From assembly GCA_903917235.1 (NCBI GenBank), contig CAIWZS010000537.1, positions 1 through 35,169 of the forward strand: a stretch of DNA of 35,169 nt, in the 5' to 3' direction. Both the position numbers and the translations under genes were made by a program. Shown piece after piece: positions 22,018 to 30,148 of the stretch (position 1 is the first letter of the stretch; every line of letters starts with the position of its first letter). This stretch comes from an uncultured Planctomycetaceae bacterium. GTDB lineage: Bacteria; Planctomycetota; Planctomycetia; Pirellulales; UBA1268. Under the pieces are notes generated by a model. It searched no databases, had not been told where the DNA came from, and was given only the letters and a program-made list of their open reading frames with translations.

Positions 22018-24165
22018 ATGGGCGACAGCGTGCGACCGGACCGTTCGTGCCCGGGATGGGTCGTGCTCCTCGTGACGGCGCTCGTGGCTTCGCCCCCGCT
22101 GGCCGCGGAGCCTCTCGACATCCGTCGCGACATCGTGGTCTACGGGGCCACGTCGGGCGGGATCGTGGCCGCGATCCAGGCGCGGGCGTGCGGCCGCAGC
22201 GTGGTGCTCGCGGAACCAGGGCGGCACCTCGGCGGGCTCACGGCGGGAGGGCTTGGCGCCACCGACATCGGCAACAAGGGGGCGATCGGCGGACTCGCAC
22301 GCGACTTCTACCGTCGTGTCGGCCGCCACTACGCCGCCGACACGGCGTGGGTGCGGGAGCGACGCGAGGACTACGAGTCGCGACGGCGCGCCGCCGGTGA
22401 GCAGGAGATGTGGACGTTCGAGCCGCACGTCGCCGAGCAGGTCTATCGCGACTGGCTGCGCGAGGCGGGTGTCGAGGTGGTCTTCGAGGCGCGGCTCGAC
22501 CTCGGCGTTCGCGGCGTCGAGAAGGAAGGCCGGCGGATCGTGGCGTTCCGCACGGAGGACGGCCGCCGTTTCGCCGGGGCCATGTTCATCGACGCGACGT
22601 ACGAGGGAGACCTCATGGCCAAGGCCGGCGTCGCCTACCACGTCGGCCGCGAAGCGGAGGCCGTGCATGGCGAGTCGCTCAACGGCATCCGCGTGGCACA
22701 CGCCACGAAGCACCAGTTCACGCACGACGTCGATCCCTACGTGCGTCGGGGTGATCCGGCGAGCGGGCTCGTGCCGCTCGTCTCGCCCGATCCGCCCGGC
22801 ACCGACGGTGACGGTGACCGACGCGTGCAGGCCTACAACTTCCGGATGTGCACGACGGACGTGCCCGAGAACCGCCGGGACTGGCCGAAGCCGGAGGGAT
22901 ACGACGAGCGGGAGTTCGAGCTCCTCCTGCGGAACTTCGAGGCGGGTGACCATCGCGTGCCGTGGAATCCGGTCTGGATGCCGAATCGCAAGACCGACAC
23001 GAACAACAACTTCGCGATCAGCACCGACTACATCGGGCACAGCGACGCCTACCCCGAGGCGGATCACGCGACCCGCGAGCGCATCGTCACCGATCACCGC
23101 CGCTACCAGACGGGGCTGATGTGGACGCTCGCGAATCATCCGCGCGTGCCCGCGGCCGTGCGGGAGCACTTCCAGCGGCTGGGCCTCGCGAAGGACGAGT
23201 TCGTCGACAACGACAACTGGCCGCACCAGCTCTACGTCCGCGAGGCGCGGCGGATGATCTCCGACGTCGTGATGACGCAGCACCACTGTCAGCAGCGCGT
23301 GATCGCCGACGACCCCGTCGGGCTCGGGGCCTACAACATGGATTCGCACAACTGCCAGCGGTATGTGACGGCGGCGGGCGTCGTGCGGAACGAGGGGGAC
23401 ATCCAGGTCGGCGTCTCCCCCTATCGGATCGCGTACCGCAGCATCCGGCCCCGACGCGAGGAATGTGAGAACCTGCTCGTGCCCGTCTGCCTGTCCGCCT
23501 CGCATATCGCCTACGGGTCGATCCGCATGGAGCCGGTCTTCATGGTGCTCGGCCAGTCGGCGGCCACGGCCGCGTCGCTGGCGATCGGGGCGGGAACGTC
23601 GGTGCAGGATGTCGAGTACGCGGCGCTGCGCGAGCGGCTGCTCGCCGACGGGCAGGTGCTCGAGTGGACCGGCCCCATGCGCGGCGCCGCAGCGGGGCGG
23701 GACGCCGCCAGCCTGCGCGGACTCGTCGTGGACAACGCGGCGGCCCGGGTCGTCGGCGCGTGGTCCTCGAGCGCGTCGATCGGCGGCTTCGTCGGGTCGG
23801 ACTACCTGCACGATGGCGATGCCGACAAGCGGCCGGCGGGCGGCGGTGAAAAGCAGGTCGTCTTCACGGCCGCGGTGCCACGGGCGGGGACCTACGAGGT
23901 GCGGATCTGGTTCACGCACTCCGGCAACCGGGCCGCGCGGGTGCCCGTGACCATCGGCCTGCCCGACGGGCCGCGGACGTTTCACATCGATCAGCGGACG
24001 GAGGCCGTCGAGGGCCTCGCGTTGCCGGGACCGTTTCGGCTGCCGCCCGGTGCGCTCGATGTCACGATCGGCACCGCGGGCACGAGCGGGCACGTCGTGG
24101 CCGACGCCGTGCAGCTGATCGAGGTCGGCCAGCCCGATGCCGCGGACCTCCGCGGAGTCCGCTGA
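22018..24165 (+). CDS. Exported FAD-dependent oxidoreductase with C-terminal beta-sandwich domain
   Basis: A 715-residue protein. ATG 22018 follows GAGGAGGG and opens a signal peptide (hydrophobic WVVLLVTALVA, cleavage near PLAAEP). The signal lacks a twin-arginine pair. The main part belongs to the FAD-dependent oxidoreductase group common in planctomycetes. It has the dinucleotide motif DIVVYGATSGGIVAAIQA (about 40-57), GRHLGGLTAGGLGATD, FIDATYEGDLMAKAG, an RKTDTNNN region, and LLVPVCLSASHIAYGSIRMEP near the end of the domain. From about residue 575 there is a separate beta-sandwich domain (GFVGSDYLHDGDADKRPAGGGEKQ, YEVRIWFTHSGNRAARVPVTI) that resembles golvesin C-terminal or carbohydrate-binding domains. 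The substrate is unknown; sugar or polysaccharide oxidation would fit. It is probably transcribed on its own. Confidence 0.88.
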   Translation: MGDSVRPDRSCPGWVVLLVTALVASPPLAAEPLDIRRDIVVYGATSGGIVAAIQARACGRSVVLAEPGRHLGGLTAGGLGATDIGNKGAIGGLARDFYRRVGRHYAADTAWVRERREDYESRRRAAGEQEMWTFEPHVAEQVYRDWLREAGVEVVFEARLDLGVRGVEKEGRRIVAFRTEDGRRFAGAMFIDATYEGDLMAKAGVAYHVGREAEAVHGESLNGIRVAHATKHQFTHDVDPYVRRGDPASGLVPLVSPDPPGTDGDGDRRVQAYNFRMCTTDVPENRRDWPKPEGYDEREFELLLRNFEAGDHRVPWNPVWMPNRKTDTNNNFAISTDYIGHSDAYPEADHATRERIVTDHRRYQTGLMWTLANHPRVPAAVREHFQRLGLAKDEFVDNDNWPHQLYVREARRMISDVVMTQHHCQQRVIADDPVGLGAYNMDSHNCQRYVTAAGVVRNEGDIQVGVSPYRIAYRSIRPRREECENLLVPVCLSASHIAYGSIRMEPVFMVLGQSAATAASLAIGAGTSVQDVEYAALRERLLADGQVLEWTGPMRGAAAGRDAASLRGLVVDNAAARVVGAWSSSASIGGFVGSDYLHDGDADKRPAGGGEKQVVFTAAVPRAGTYEVRIWFTHSGNRAARVPVTIGLPDGPRTFHIDQRTEAVEGLALPGPFRLPPGALDVTIGTAGTSGHVVADAVQLIEVGQPDAADLRGVR

Positions 24166-24226
24166 ACGGCCGGCCGGGACGCACCCGGGTGGGACTGGCG
24201 TGGGACGGGTGCGCGACGCACGTCCC

Positions 24227-24255
24227 TTGGCCGGGTCGGACGGGCGGGCTATATT
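24227..24255 (+). promoter_or_regulatory. Sigma-70-like promoter of the iscA-like gene
   Basis: TTGGCC (24227-24232), a 17-base spacer, then TATATT (24250-24255), followed by TTTCTC. It is the most AT-rich and most consensus-like promoter in the window. Transcription would start near 24262 and give a leader of about 80 bases. Confidence 0.6.
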
Positions 24256-24263
24256 TTTCTCAT

Positions 24264-24311
24264 GCCGAGGTGCGATATCTCGGCGGTGTCGCCCTTCCCC
24301 CGGTACCGGGG
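24264..24311 (+). promoter_or_regulatory. Structured leader of the iscA-like gene
   Basis: Three elements lie between the promoter and the ribosome site. Hairpin 1 is GCCGAG (24264-24269), a 9-base loop, then CTCGGC (24279-24284). Hairpin 2 is GGCG (24282-24285), loop GTGT, CGCC (24290-24293). It shares three bases with hairpin 1, so the two cannot form together. A perfect 14-bp palindrome CCCCGGTACCGGGG follows (24298-24311). The arrangement suggests leader-level or operator control, but no known riboswitch class is recognised. Confidence 0.4.
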
Positions 24312-24340
24312 ATGTGGTTTCAGCAGGAGGAACGCTCGCC

Positions 24341-24673
24341 ATGTCGGTCACGATCACGGAAAAAGCCGCGTCGGAAGTGAAGAAGATCATCGCGGACCAG
24401 AGGCTCGATCCTGCGACCCTGCTGCGCGTGGGCGTCGCGGGGGGCGGGTGCAGCGGTTTCTCGTACTCGCTCGGCTTCGACACGCAGTTCGACCCGAAGA
24501 GTGACACGAAGAGCGACCAGCACGGCGTCGCCGTCGTGGTCGACAAGAAGAGCGACCTCTTCCTCGACGGCACGACGCTCGACTTCCACGAGGGCATCGA
24601 CAAGCGCGGGTTCACGGTCGACAATCCGAACGCGAAGAAGAGCTGCGGCTGCGGCAGCTCCTTCCAGGCCTGA
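24341..24673 (+). CDS. Iron-sulfur cluster assembly protein, HesB/IscA/ErpA family
   Basis: A-type Fe-S carrier of 110 residues, the normal size. The three conserved cysteines are present: C37 in GGGCSGFSYSL, and C102 and C104 in KSCGCGSSF. The N-terminus MSVTITEKAASEVKKII is typical. A ribosome site (CAGGAGGAA) precedes ATG 24341. The acidic, Lys-rich segment DPKSDTKSDQ at 51-60 is somewhat longer than in E. coli IscA. It likely receives or passes clusters made with sulfur from the desulfurase encoded at 20750. IscA, ErpA and SufA cannot be told apart reliably by sequence. It is followed after 51 bases by the CbiET gene. Confidence 0.95.
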   Translation: MSVTITEKAASEVKKIIADQRLDPATLLRVGVAGGGCSGFSYSLGFDTQFDPKSDTKSDQHGVAVVVDKKSDLFLDGTTLDFHEGIDKRGFTVDNPNAKKSCGCGSSFQA

Positions 24674-24724
24674 GTGGCGCCGGGTCGCACGTCCCCCAGT
24701 CCGTGCTCGCGTTCGGGAGGTCCG

Positions 24725-25972
24725 GTGCCGGTCGAGGAGAAGGTCCACATCGTCGGCATCGGCGACGACGGGGTCGAGGGGATCACCGCGCACGCCCGGC
24801 GGATCGTCGAGTCGGCCGAGGTGCTGCTCGGGCCGGCGTCGTGCGCCTCACTCGTTCCCGACGCGATTCGCGGACGCCTGAGGACGGCGGCGAGTCTCGA
24901 GGAGCTGGTGGAGCGGATCGCGGGTTCGACCGGCCGGGTCGTCGTCCTCGCCTCGGGTGACCCGCTCTTCTACGGCACCGCCCGGTACGTCTGCGGCAAG
25001 CTCGGGAAGGACCGGTTCGAGGTCGTTCCGCACGTCAGCAGCATGCAGCTGGCCTTCGCTCGCGTGAAGGAGTCGTGGGAGGACGCGTTCCTCGCCAACC
25101 TGTCGGGCCAGTCGATCGAGCGGGTGATCGACCGGATCCGCTCGTGCGACACGGCGGGCCTCTTCACGAGCGAGCAGTGGCCCCCCAATGCCGTGGCGGC
25201 GGCGCTCCTCGACGAGGGGATCGACGCCTTCCAGTCGTACGTGTGCGAGAACCTCGGCTCGCCGGACGAGCGCGTCACCCAGGGATCGCTCGCCGAGATC
25301 GCCCGCGAGTCGTTCGGTGCGCTCAACGTCATGATCCTCGTGCGGAAGGCACCGGTGGCCGATCCACCGGGGGCCGCCGGCGGCAGGCTCTTCGGCAACC
25401 CTGACGAGTGCTTCCTCGAGTCGCGTCCGAAGCGGGGCCTTCTCACGCCCGCCGAGGTGCGCTCCCTCGCGCTGGCCGAGCTCGGCCTGCGGTCCGACAG
25501 CGTCGTCTGGGACGTCGGGGCGGGCAGCGGGTCGGTCGGGCTCGAGGCCGCACGGCTCGCCTCCGCGGGCGCCGTCCACGCGATCGAAATGGACCCCGAT
25601 GACCACCAGCTGATCCTGGAGAACGCCCGGCGGTTCGGTGTCGCCAACCTGCACGCCGTGCTCGGGCGGGCGCCGGAGGCCTGGGCGCCGCTCCCCGACC
25701 CCGATGCGGTCTACGTCGGCGGCCGCGGCCGTGACGTGGCGATGCTCGTCACCGGCGCGTGGGAGCGGCTCCGGCCGGGAGGGCGGCTGGTCACGGCGTG
25801 CAACTCGATCGAGAACCTCGCCGCGGTGCACGCGATCCTGCGGGCCCGATCGGCGGATGCCGCCTACTGGATGGTCAACATCGCCCGCGGCATCGAGCAG
25901 CTCGACCGCATCCGCTTCGAAGCCATCAACCCCACGTTCCTCATCGCCGCGACCAAGCCGAGCAGGGGCTGA
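24725..25972 (+). CDS. Bifunctional precorrin-6Y/cobalt-precorrin C5,15-methyltransferase (CbiET/CobL)
   Basis: Methylates C5 and C15 of the corrin ring and decarboxylates C12 in cobalamin synthesis. It is 415 residues from GTG 24725, which follows GGGAGG at the right distance. The frame extends back to a GTG at 24674. The N-terminal CbiE half (about 1-205) has [15 protein letters not shown] at the start, the conserved [14 protein letters not shown] and the [12 protein letters not shown] region. The C-terminal CbiT half (about 230-400) has [14 protein letters not shown] and the SAM motif [19 protein letters not shown], then HAIEMDPDD and YVGGRGRD. The fusion matches CobL/CbiET. No other corrin gene is visible in the window, so it is an isolated pathway gene here. 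Confidence 0.93.
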   Translation: MPVEEKVHIVGIGDDGVEGITAHARRIVESAEVLLGPASCASLVPDAIRGRLRTAASLEELVERIAGSTGRVVVLASGDPLFYGTARYVCGKLGKDRFEVVPHVSSMQLAFARVKESWEDAFLANLSGQSIERVIDRIRSCDTAGLFTSEQWPPNAVAAALLDEGIDAFQSYVCENLGSPDERVTQGSLAEIARESFGALNVMILVRKAPVADPPGAAGGRLFGNPDECFLESRPKRGLLTPAEVRSLALAELGLRSDSVVWDVGAGSGSVGLEAARLASAGAVHAIEMDPDDHQLILENARRFGVANLHAVLGRAPEAWAPLPDPDAVYVGGRGRDVAMLVTGAWERLRPGGRLVTACNSIENLAAVHAILRARSADAAYWMVNIARGIEQLDRIRFEAINPTFLIAATKPSRG

Positions 25973-26033
25973 GTGGGCCGCGGACCGCTTTCCGCGGGAG
26001 CGACGTCGTCCCCGCACCGCACGGGTCTTCCGC

Positions 26034-26780
26034 ATGGACGTCCTCCCTCAACCGCTCGACGTCATCGCCGTCGGCGCCCATCCGGACGACGTCGAGATCG
26101 GGTGCGGCGGCACGCTCGCCCTGCTCGCCGCGCAGGGGCACCGCGTCGGCATCGTCGATCTCACGGATGGCGAGCCGACGCCGCGGTCGAGCGGCCCCGC
26201 GGAGCGTCTCGCCGAGGCGACGGCCGCCGCGCGGGTGCTGGGTGCGGTGCATCGCGAGACGCTGCCGTTCCCCAACCGGCGGCTGTTCGACACGTTCGAG
26301 GTGCGGGTCGCCCTCGCGAAGGTGTTTCGTCGTTGGCGGCCCAGGGTCGTACTCGGTCTGGCGGACGGCACGCCGCTGGCGTCGCCCGATCATGCCCAGG
26401 CCGTCGCGATCACCGAGGCCGCGGTCTTCTATTCGCGGCTGACGAAGTGGGATGACACGTTCGCCGGCCTGCCGGTGCACACGGTGCCGCAGTTTCTCAC
26501 CTATTTCCTCTTCGCGGGCATTCCGACCGTGCCGCACGGCCGCTGGCCGCTCGTCGTCGACATCACCGGCTTTCTCGACGTGAAGCTCGAGGCGATCGCG
26601 TGCTACCCGTCGCAGTTTCCTCCGGAGAAGGCCCACGTCTTTCCGCGGGTGCGCGCGATGGCCGAGACGGCCGGACTCATGGCCGGGTGCACGGCGGGGG
26701 AGGTGCTCGCCTCACCGCGGCTTCCCTGCACGACCGAGCCGCTGCGGATGCTCCTGCCCTCTGGCGGAGGCACGACGTGA
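26034..26780 (+). CDS. PIG-L/LmbE family deacetylase, BshB1-like
   Basis: Zinc-dependent N-acetylglucosamine-type deacetylase of 248 residues, cytoplasmic. Metal and catalytic residues of the family are visible: [13 protein letters not shown] (H16, D18, D19, E21) and H120 in [20 protein letters not shown] (43-54) and the C-terminal [20 protein letters not shown] resemble BshB1, which deacetylates GlcNAc-malate in bacillithiol synthesis. No bshA or bshC is in view, so the substrate may be another GlcNAc conjugate. The start ATG 26034 lies 61 bases after the CbiET stop. Its TGA overlaps the GTG of the next flavoprotein (GTGA at 26777-26780), so the two are coupled. Confidence 0.9.
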   Translation: MDVLPQPLDVIAVGAHPDDVEIGCGGTLALLAAQGHRVGIVDLTDGEPTPRSSGPAERLAEATAAARVLGAVHRETLPFPNRRLFDTFEVRVALAKVFRRWRPRVVLGLADGTPLASPDHAQAVAITEAAVFYSRLTKWDDTFAGLPVHTVPQFLTYFLFAGIPTVPHGRWPLVVDITGFLDVKLEAIACYPSQFPPEKAHVFPRVRAMAETAGLMAGCTAGEVLASPRLPCTTEPLRMLLPSGGGTT

Positions 26781-27892
26781 TCGACGGCGCGACCGGCGCG
26801 CGGACCGTGTCGGAGACCGACGTGGTCGTCATCGGCGCCGGGATCGCCGGGCTCTGCGCCGCCGGGGAGCTCGTGCGGGCGGGTCGGCGGGTGATCGTCC
26901 TCGAGAAGTCCCGGGGCGTGGGGGGGAGGATGGCCACGCGCCGCGTCGGCGCGGCGGTCTGCGACCACGGCGCGCAATTCTTCACCGTCCGTGGACGCGG
27001 CTTCGAGGGGCTCGTGCAGGACGCCGCGGCGGACGGCACGGTCGCCGTGTGGTGCCACGGATTCACGCGCGACGGTGTGCCCGCCGCCGGCGACGGGCAT
27101 CCGCGCTGGCGCGGCGCGACCGGCATGACCGATCTGCCGAAGCGGCTCGCGGCACTCGCGACGACGGCGGGATCGTCGGGTCGATGTGTGATCCGCACGG
27201 CGAGCCGCGCCGTCGCCGTCGGACCGTCCGGGGTGCACGGGGATGGCCGTCGCGTCGACGTCATGCTCGAGGCGGCCGACGGTGCTCCGGTCGAGGCCCT
27301 GTCGGCCCGCGGCGCGCTGCTCACGGCGCCCGTGCCGCAGGCGCTCGACCTCCTGGCGGCCGCCGGGGTCGCCCTCGACCCGGCGGCGGGCGACCGGCTC
27401 GCCAGGGTCGGCTACGATCCCTGCTTCGCCCTCATGGCCGTGCTCGATCGACCGAGCCTCGTGCCGCCGCCCGGCGGCATCCAGTTCGCCGTGGACGAGG
27501 GTGGTGTGGTGGCGTGGATCGCCGACAACCAGCAGAAGGGCATCTCCGCCGTGCCGGCCCTCACGATTCATGCGACGGGGCGGTTCAGTCGCGAGCATTT
27601 CGACGCGGCGCCCGCGGACGTCGAGCGGATCCTGCTCGAGCACGCGAGGCCGTGGATCGACGGTGACCCGGTTCGGGGCGTCGTGGCGACCTCGCTGCAG
27701 CGGTGGAAGTTCGCGCTGCCGACCACGATCGTGTCGGAGTCGCTGGTCGCGGTCTCCGACGCGCCGCCGATCGCCTGCTGCGGGGACGCATTCGCCGGAC
27801 CGCGTGTCGAGGGTGCGGCATCGAGCGGCATGGCCGCCGCGCGGTGGATCGATCGCGCGCTGGCCACCGTCGCCGACGTGAGGGCTCCATGA
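26777..27892 (+). CDS. FAD-dependent amine oxidase-like protein (renalase-like)
   Basis: A 371-residue flavoprotein without a signal peptide. The N-terminal FAD motif is complete: [22 protein letters not shown], then [16 protein letters not shown]. The next conserved block, [19 protein letters not shown], is characteristic of renalase-like bacterial NAD/FAD-dependent oxidoreductases. So is the C-terminal WKFALP with [19 protein letters not shown], which contacts FAD. The GTG 26777 start overlaps the stop of the deacetylase and has GGAGG about 8 bases before it. Its TGA overlaps the ATG of the next gene (ATGA). The substrate is unknown. Bacterial renalases oxidise isomeric forms of beta-NAD(P)H, which is one candidate role. 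Confidence 0.9.
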   Translation: MIDGATGARTVSETDVVVIGAGIAGLCAAGELVRAGRRVIVLEKSRGVGGRMATRRVGAAVCDHGAQFFTVRGRGFEGLVQDAAADGTVAVWCHGFTRDGVPAAGDGHPRWRGATGMTDLPKRLAALATTAGSSGRCVIRTASRAVAVGPSGVHGDGRRVDVMLEAADGAPVEALSARGALLTAPVPQALDLLAAAGVALDPAAGDRLARVGYDPCFALMAVLDRPSLVPPPGGIQFAVDEGGVVAWIADNQQKGISAVPALTIHATGRFSREHFDAAPADVERILLEHARPWIDGDPVRGVVATSLQRWKFALPTTIVSESLVAVSDAPPIACCGDAFAGPRVEGAASSGMAAARWIDRALATVADVRAP

Positions 27893-29181
27893 GCGACGGT
27901 GACCGTCTCGACGCCATCGTCGTCGGTGCCGGCCTCGCGGGGCTCGCCTGTGCGCGGCAGCTCTCCGGCGCCGGCAGGCGCGTGGTGGTGATCGAGGCGA
28001 ACCATCGCCTCGGCGGCAGGGTGGCGACGGAGGCCGTGGAGGGCTTTCGCATCGATCGCGGGTTCCAGGTCTACAACGACGCCTACCCCGAAGGGCGTCG
28101 GCAGCTCGATCTCGACGCGCTCGCGCTCGGCCGCTTCGACGCCGGCGCGCTCGTCGCGGAGGGCGGCCGACTCTCGCCGATCGCCGATCCGTGGCGCGAG
28201 CCGCTGACCGCCCTCGCCGGCCTGCTGCGGGGAACCGTCGGCATCGCGGACGGTCTGCGGGTCGCGAGGCTCAGGCACGATGCCGTGCGGGATTGGCGTG
28301 GCGGACGACTCGACCCCGACGCTCCCTCATCCGCCGCGGAGACGACCACCCGCGAGGCCCTCGCCGCCCGCGGCTTCTCGCCGGGTTTCGTGCGCCGCTT
28401 CTTCGAGCCTTTTTTTGGAGGCGTGTTCCTCGAGCGGTCCCTCGACACCGCCTCGACCGTGTTCCTCTTCGACTTCGCGATGTTCGCGCTGGGGCGTGCC
28501 TGCCTGCCCCGGGGGGGCATGGACGCGATTCCCCGGCAGCTCGCCGCCGCGCTTCCCGAAGCGACCGTGCGGACCGGCACGAGTGCCGCGGCCGTCGAGC
28601 CCGGTCGGGTGACGCTCGCCGACGGCACGATCATCGCCGCCCGCGACGTCGTCGTCGCCACCGATGCGGGGGCCGCCGGCAGGCTGCTGCCCGCCCCCTG
28701 GTCCACGCGGAGCGGCACGCGGGCCTGGAAGCCGACCCGCCTCGTCGCGTTCGCGGCGGATCGTTCGCCCCTCGCCTCGCGCACGCTCGTCGTATCCGCC
28801 GAGGCGCGGGGGCCGATCGACAACCTCACCGTGCCATCCGACGTGGCGGATGGCTACGCCCCGCCGGGTGCCGCGCTCGTGCAGGTTTCGGTGCGCGCGA
28901 CGGCACCGGACGACGAGGCGGCCCTCGTGGCGGCTGTCCGCGATCAGGCGGCGGCGTGGTTCGGAGAGGGCGTGCGCGGCTGGCGCCATCTGACCACCAT
29001 CCCCGTGCCGCGGGCGCTGCCGGACGAGTCGCCAGCGGCCAGACGCGAGCGGCCAGCGACGGCGCGGCTCGCCCCGGGGCTCGTCGTCTGCGGGGACCAT
29101 TGCACGAGCGCGTCGATCAACGGCGCGCTCGTGAGCGGCCGTCTCGCCGCCGACGCGGTCGCCGCCGACGCGGGTCGCTGA
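27889..29181 (+). CDS. Flavin-containing amine oxidase-like / phytoene desaturase-like FAD protein
   Basis: A 430-residue FAD protein without a signal peptide. The dinucleotide motif AIVVGAGLAGLACARQLSGAG (about 9-29) is followed by VIEANHRLGGRVAT and DRGFQVYNDAYPE. A central block, FVRRFFEPFFGGVFLE, and a later LPRGGMDAIPRQLA match the planctomycete/cyanobacterial group annotated as NAD(P)/FAD-dependent oxidoreductases or protoporphyrinogen oxidase-like. The C-terminal FAD contact VVCGDHCTSASINGALVSGRLAAD is intact. It is a distant relative of the gene just upstream and is translationally coupled to it (ATGA at 27889-27892). It converges with cheY across only 13 bases. The substrate cannot be told. 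Confidence 0.88.
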   Translation: MSDGDRLDAIVVGAGLAGLACARQLSGAGRRVVVIEANHRLGGRVATEAVEGFRIDRGFQVYNDAYPEGRRQLDLDALALGRFDAGALVAEGGRLSPIADPWREPLTALAGLLRGTVGIADGLRVARLRHDAVRDWRGGRLDPDAPSSAAETTTREALAARGFSPGFVRRFFEPFFGGVFLERSLDTASTVFLFDFAMFALGRACLPRGGMDAIPRQLAAALPEATVRTGTSAAAVEPGRVTLADGTIIAARDVVVATDAGAAGRLLPAPWSTRSGTRAWKPTRLVAFAADRSPLASRTLVVSAEARGPIDNLTVPSDVADGYAPPGAALVQVSVRATAPDDEAALVAAVRDQAAAWFGEGVRGWRHLTTIPVPRALPDESPAARRERPATARLAPGLVVCGDHCTSASINGALVSGRLAADAVAADAGR

Positions 29182-29194
29182 GCGGCCGTGCGTG

Positions 29195-29575
29195 TCAGGC
29201 GTGCGGGATCAGATTCTGGAAGAGCGATCCGAGCGCCTGCCGATCGAACGGCTTCACGACGAAGTCGCGGGCGCCGAGCTGGATGCACTCCGTCAGCTTG
29301 GCCCGCTGGTCGATGGCGCTCACCATGACGACCCGGGCGGCCGGATCCTCGGCCCGGATCGTGCGCAGCGCCTCGACGCCGTCCATCTCCGGCATCACGA
29401 TGTCGAGGGTGACGAGGTCGGGCTTGAGTTCCCGGTATCGCGTCACCGCCTCGGCCCCGGTGGCCGCCTCGCCGGCGATCTCCCATCCGGCGTGGCGGGC
29501 CACGTCCTTGATCATCGCCCGCATGATGAGCGCGTCATCGACGACGAGCAGCCGGGGCTTGGTGGCGGCGTTCAT
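29195..29575 (-). CDS. cheY: Chemotaxis response regulator CheY
   Basis: Stand-alone receiver domain of 126 residues with no output domain. Key residues are present: acidic pair D13-D14, phosphoacceptor D58 in TLDIVMPEMDG, S86 in the switch position and K108 in VVKPF. It would be phosphorylated by the CheA encoded upstream and dephosphorylated by the CheC-like protein of the same operon. It is the last gene of the operon, 30 bases after the cheD stop. Confidence 0.95.
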   Translation of the reverse strand: MNAATKPRLLVVDDALIMRAMIKDVARHAGWEIAGEAATGAEAVTRYRELKPDLVTLDIVMPEMDGVEALRTIRAEDPAARVVMVSAIDQRAKLTECIQLGARDFVVKPFDRQALGSLFQNLIPHA

Positions 29576-29605
29576 GAGCGTGCTCCAGTGGAATGGATGG
29601 TCGGA

Positions 29606-30148
29606 TCAGAGGATCGCGGGCGGCAGGCCGAGCGTCTCGACACGCATCTCGCCGTTCGTGATGTCGAACGACACGCGGCGGCCGCGCTCGCCTCCACAGT
29701 CCCGGGCGAGGACCGGGATGCCCAGGCCCTGGAGGATGCGCTCGACGGCGGCGACGTTCTGGTCTCCCACGGTGACACCGGACTGGAAGGCGAACATCTT
29801 CGCTCCGCCGACCATCTTGGCGGCGAGTCGGAGATTGAGCCCGCCCACCGCGTCGCGGAGCAGCCGCATCATCTCGGGGATCGCGGTGTCGGCATAGCGT
29901 CCGGGCTGGCTCAGGTCGCCCTTCGAGTCGGGCAGCATGATGTGGGCCAGGCCCGCCACGCGCTGACGCTGGTCGAAGATCGCCAGTCCGATGCAGGAGC
30001 CGACGAACGTGCGGAGGACGCCCTCGTGGCGCGCCACGCCGATCTCGCCGATGCCGATGGCGTTGGTGTGGAAGGCGGTCGGGCGCGTCGCGGGGGGCGT
30101 CGGTGCCACGTCGGCGTTTCTGCGGGAGGGCGCGGGGGGGTGCGTCAC
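29606..30148 (-). CDS. cheD: Chemoreceptor glutamine deamidase CheD
   Basis: Deamidates specific glutamines of chemoreceptors and, in other bacteria, is controlled by CheC. It is 180 residues from GTG 30148, which overlaps the stop of the CheC-like gene (GTGA). The predicted catalytic pair is C52 in TFVGSCIGLAIFD and H69 in GLAHIMLP, 17 residues apart as in characterised CheD. KMVGGAKMF and FQSGVTVGDQNV follow, and both are family hallmarks. The first 25 residues are Pro/Thr-rich and probably disordered. CheD next to a CheC-like gene argues for a Bacillus/Thermotoga-type adaptation branch. Confidence 0.94.
   Translation of the reverse strand: MTHPPAPSRRNADVAPTPPATRPTAFHTNAIGIGEIGVARHEGVLRTFVGSCIGLAIFDQRQRVAGLAHIMLPDSKGDLSQPGRYADTAIPEMMRLLRDAVGGLNLRLAAKMVGGAKMFAFQSGVTVGDQNVAAVERILQGLGIPVLARDCGGERGRRVSFDITNGEMRVETLGLPPAIL

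Noticed and set aside
21403-24786. 1127-residue minus-strand frame across the desulfurase, FAD oxidoreductase and iscA-like genes
   Set aside because: It spans three well-recognised plus-strand genes in antisense and has no family features.
26777-29181. The two adjacent flavoproteins as a recent tandem duplication
   Set aside because: Their FAD motifs are related but the central and C-terminal blocks belong to different subgroups, so they are distant homologues at most.
29182-29194. Terminator between the convergent amine-oxidase-like gene and cheY
   Set aside because: Only 13 bases separate the stops and no inverted repeat is visible.
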